From NCBI GenBank assembly GCA_964036665.1, contig OZ038530.1, positions 2,294,001-2,358,000 of the forward strand: DNA of 64,000 bases. Direction: 5' to 3'. Position numbers and translations under genes: made by a program. This stretch comes from Gordius sp. MW1 (taxonomy: Eukaryota > Nematomorpha > Gordioida > Gordea > Gordiidae). The notes under the pieces are model-generated. The model did no database searches, was not told where the DNA came from, and saw only the letters and a program-made list of their open reading frames with translations. Shown here in pieces: positions 61,407 to 64,000 of the stretch. Position 1 is the first letter of the stretch. Every line of letters starts with the position of its first letter.

Positions 61407-63800
61407 AAACGGTTGAAAGGAAAATATGTGAAAAATTTTGAGGTAAAAATATTTATTTTTTTCGCCTCTATGTGAAAGAGCATGAAAAAATATATAAGAG
61501 TAAGCCAATTTGAGAATCCTATTATCCTCGATTGACTTCTGAAAAGAGGTTTTAAGATGCGAGAACTATCATTTTGACAAAAGACAACGTTTTATTGTTG
61601 CGATTAGTTTGTTGTATCGCAAAGTGAGTGCTTAATTTTTGAAAACTGCTCTATGCGATCATGATTTCAAAGTAATAGTTTTTAGATTCTGATAAATTTT
61701 TACTTGGGATCATAGAAACCACGTCTGAAAACGACAACTTTCATCGGATGAGAACGGTTGAAAGGAAAATATGTGAAAAATTTTGAGGTAAAAATATTTA
61801 TTTTTTTCGCCTCAATGAAAGAGCATAAAAAATATATAAGAGTAAGCCAATTTGAGAATCCTATTATCCTCGATTGACTTCCGAAAAGAGGTTTTAAGAT
61901 GCGAGAACTATCATTTTGACAAAAGACAACGTTTTATTGTTGCGATTAGTTTGTTGTATCGCAACGTGAGTGCTTAATTTTTCAAAAATGCACTATGCGA
62001 TCATGATTTCAAAGTAATAGTTTTCTGATTATGATAAATTTTTACTTTTTATCATCGAAACCACGTCTGAAAACGACAACTTTCATCGGATGCATACGGT
62101 TGAAAGGAAAATATGTGAAAAATTTTGAGGTAAAAATATTTATTTTTTTCGATTGTATGTGAAAGAGCATGAAAAAAAAGAGTAAGCTAATTTGAGAATC
62201 CTATTATCCTCGATTGACTTCCGAAAAGAGGTTTTAAGATGCGAGAACTATCATTTTGACAAAAGACAACGTTTTATTGTTGCGATTAGTTTGTTGTATC
62301 GCAACGTGAGTGCTTAATTTTTGAAAACTGCTCTATGCGATCATGATTTTAAAGTAATAGTTTTTAGATTCTGATAAATTTTTACTTGGGATCATAGAAA
62401 CCACGTCTGAAAACGACAACTTTCATCGGATGAATACGGTTCAAAGAAAAATATGTGAAAAGATTTGAGGTAAAATTATTTATTTTTTTCGATTCTATGT
62501 GAAAGAGCATAAAAAAATATATAAAAGTAAGCCAATTTGAGAATCCTATTATCCTCGATTGACTTCCGCAAAGAGGTTTAAGCTGCGAGAACTATCATTT
62601 TGACAAAAGACAACGTTTTATTGTTGCGATTAGTTTGTTGTATCGCAACGTGAGTGCTTAATTTTTCAAAAATGCAATATGCGATCATGATTTCAAAGTA
62701 ATAGTTTTCTAATTCTGAGAAATTTTTACTTTTTATCATCGAAACCACGTCTGAAAACGACAACTTTCATCGGATGCATACGGTTGAAAGAAAAATATGT
62801 GAAAAATTTTGAGGTAAAAATATTTATTTTTATCGATTCTATGTGAAAAAGCGTAAAAAAATATATAAAAGTAAGCCAATTTAAGAATCCTATTATCCAC
62901 GATTGACTTCCGCAAAGAGGTTTTAAGCTGCGAGAACTATCATTTTGACAAAAGACAACGTTTTATTGTTGCGATTAGTTTGTTGTATCGCAACGTGAGT
63001 GCTTAATTTTTCAAAAATGCACTATGCGATCATGATTTCAAAGTAATAGTTTTCTAATTCTGAGAAATTTTTACTTTTTATCATCGAAACCACGTCTGAA
63101 AACGACAACTTTCATCGGATGCATACGGATGAAAGAAAAATATGTGAAAAATTTTGAGGTAAAAATATTTATTTTTTTCGAATCTATGTGAAAGAGCGTA
63201 AAAAAATATATAAAAGTAAGAAATTTGAGAATCCTATTATCCTCGATTGACTTCCGCAAAGAGGTTTTAAGCTGCGAGAACTATCATTTTGAAAAAAGAC
63301 AACGTTTTATTGTTGCGATTAGTTTGTTGTATCGCAACGTGAGTGCTTAATTTTTGAAAATGGCTCTATGCAATCATGATTTCAAAGTAATAGTTTTCAG
63401 ATTCTGATTGGGATCATAGAAACCACGTCTGAAAACGACAACTTTCATCGGATGCATACGGTTGAAAGGAAAATATGTGAAAATTTTTGAGGTAAAAATA
63501 TTTATTTTTATCAATTCTATGTGAAAGAGCATGAAAAAATATATAAGAGTAAGCCAATTTGAGAATCCTATTATCCTCGATTGACTTCCGAAAAGAGGTT
63601 TTAAGATGCGAGAACTATCATTTTGACAAAAGACAACGTTTTATTGTTGCGATTAGTTTGTTGTATCGCAACGTGAGTGCTTAATTTTTGAAAACTGTTC
63701 TATGCGATCATGATTTCAAAGTAATAGTTTTTAGATTCTGATAAATTTTTACTTGGGATCATAGAAACCACGTCTGAAAACGACAATTTTCATCGGATGA
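61407..63800. repeat. 7-mer HOR type II, copy 2 (about 2394 bp)
   Basis: Starts: 61407, 61752, 62094, 62434, 62778, 63123, 63456, each 2394-2397 bp after copy 1. Differences: the first unit has a GCCTC front and lacks TTTTTATCG; GCCTCAATGAAAG near 61808; an A-run of 8 against 10 near 62172; AAGAAATTTG near 63219; and the last unit has TTTTTATCAATTC where copy 1 has GCCTC. The fronts of the first and last units are thus exchanged, placing the duplication joints within the first about 150 bases of the monomer. Confidence 0.9.
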
Positions 63801-64000
63801 AAACGGTTGAAAGGAAAATATGTGAAAAATTTTGAGGTAAAAATATTTATTTTTTTCGCCTCTATGTGAAAGAGCATGAAAAAATATATAAGAGTAAGCC
63901 AATTTGAGAATCCTATTATCCTCGATTGACTTCCGCAAAGAGGTTTTAAGCTGCGAGAACTATCATTTTGACAAAAGACAACGTTTTATTGTTGCGATTA
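63801..64000 (+). repeat. Partial terminal monomer (m187)
   Basis: The first 200 bases of a monomer with TTGAAAGG, GCCTCTATGTGAAAG, CATGAAA, CCGCAAAG and GCTGCGAG. The window ends inside its dyad, after GTTGCGAT, so its class tail is unknown. Its front matches the B1 units at 26808 and 28877. The array continues past base 64000. Confidence 0.9.

Larger units (their letters stand above)
1..64000. repeat. Satellite DNA array, 345-bp monomer, entire window
   Basis: The whole window is tandem copies of one AT-rich monomer in direct orientation. Consecutive ATACGG landmarks fall at 1, 346, 691, 1036, 1381, 1726 and 2071, an exact 345-bp step, and spacing stays at 334-346 bp to the end. I found 186 full monomers and a partial last one, with no unique sequence, inversion, inserted element or array edge. 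Monomers differ by a limited set of shared substitutions and small indels, and these variants are arranged in multi-monomer higher-order repeats that are nearly identical to each other. Long homogenised arrays of this kind are characteristic of eukaryotic centromeric or heterochromatic satellites. That this is a functional centromere is inference; nothing here proves it. Orientation of the monomer is arbitrary. Confidence 0.98.

Noticed and set aside
9601..63259. Many minus-strand open frames of 60-88 codons with related products (for example 17851-18114, 37629-37814, 50757-51020)
   Set aside because: They recur once per monomer at the same phase, start mostly at TTG codons, change or break with each 1-4 bp indel and overlap the same repeat in several frames. 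Their similarity reflects repeat identity, not protein conservation.
1..64000. CRISPR array or prokaryotic repeat
   Set aside because: There are no short repeats separated by unique spacers; the whole 345-bp unit is repeated with no spacer, and no cas-like genes are present.
1..64000. Transposon, retroelement, rRNA, tRNA or telomere repeats within the array
   Set aside because: I followed monomer landmarks through the window and found no gap, insertion or foreign segment longer than a few bases between consecutive units.

Overview
This 64-kb window is one uninterrupted satellite-DNA array. I find no gene, RNA gene, mobile element or unique sequence in it. A basic monomer of about 345 bp (usual range 334-346 bp) runs head to tail in one orientation from base 1 to base 64000. 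By eye I count 186 complete monomers plus a final 200-bp partial one, numbered here m1-m187, with each start set at the conserved ATACGG (sometimes AAACGG or GAACGG). Neither array edge lies in the window. A hand count of m13 (4138-4482) gives 105 G+C in 345 bases (30.4%) and 12 CpG against about 8 expected.

The host is a eukaryote. Tens of kilobases of a roughly 345-bp monomer (close to twice a 172-bp nucleosomal repeat) organised in nearly identical higher-order repeats (HORs) is typical of centromeric or pericentromeric/heterochromatic satellite. The clade cannot be settled from this sequence. Some motifs, such as GATGAAAGTTGTCG on the minus strand, remind me of plant satellites, but an insect or other animal is possible.

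Monomers fall into classes defined mainly by the segment about 225-320 bases into the unit. A: AAACTGCTCTATGCGAT, then TTTAGATT and TTGGGATCATAG. B: AAATGGCTCTATGCAAT, then TTTCAGATT; B1 continues with TTGGGATCATAG, B2 with TTTTTATCATCG, and B3 has an 11-bp deletion (CTGATTGGG). C1: CAAAAATGCAC, then TTTCTGATTCTGAT. C1d4: C1 with GCCTC near base 60 and a 4-bp deletion before the dyad. D: CAAAAATGCA(C/A)T, then TTTCTAATTCTGAG.

Layout by HOR. 1-2070: irregular monomers with an A/C1 dimer. 2071-8270: 9-mer x2 (3100 bp each). 7926-8960: repeat of the first three monomers. 9307-15488: a different 9-mer x2 (3090/3092 bp). 16524-about 22705: a 10-mer shift of 3430 bp that contains a 6-mer. 20643-26462: the 6-mer (2055 bp) x3, the last contracted. 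26463-29906: a second 6-mer (2069 bp) x about 1.7. 30252-32315: 3-mer x2 (1032 bp). 32316-36451: another 3-mer x4 (1031-1035 bp). 36452-38507: the first 6-mer again. 39187-46718: 4-mer (1369 bp) x4, interrupted by one 6-mer-like insert. 48444-about 52838: 7-mer x2. About 42000-49700 is duplicated at about 52600-58900, with one 4-mer fewer in the second copy. 59010-63800: another 7-mer x2 (about 2395 bp).

The main interest is the mosaic of nested HORs of order 2, 3, 4, 6, 7, 9 and 10, with visible hybrid monomers and one short conversion-like tract that record unequal exchange, plus an 8-bp dyad kept in nearly every monomer. All short open frames are by-products of the repeat, read on the minus strand.
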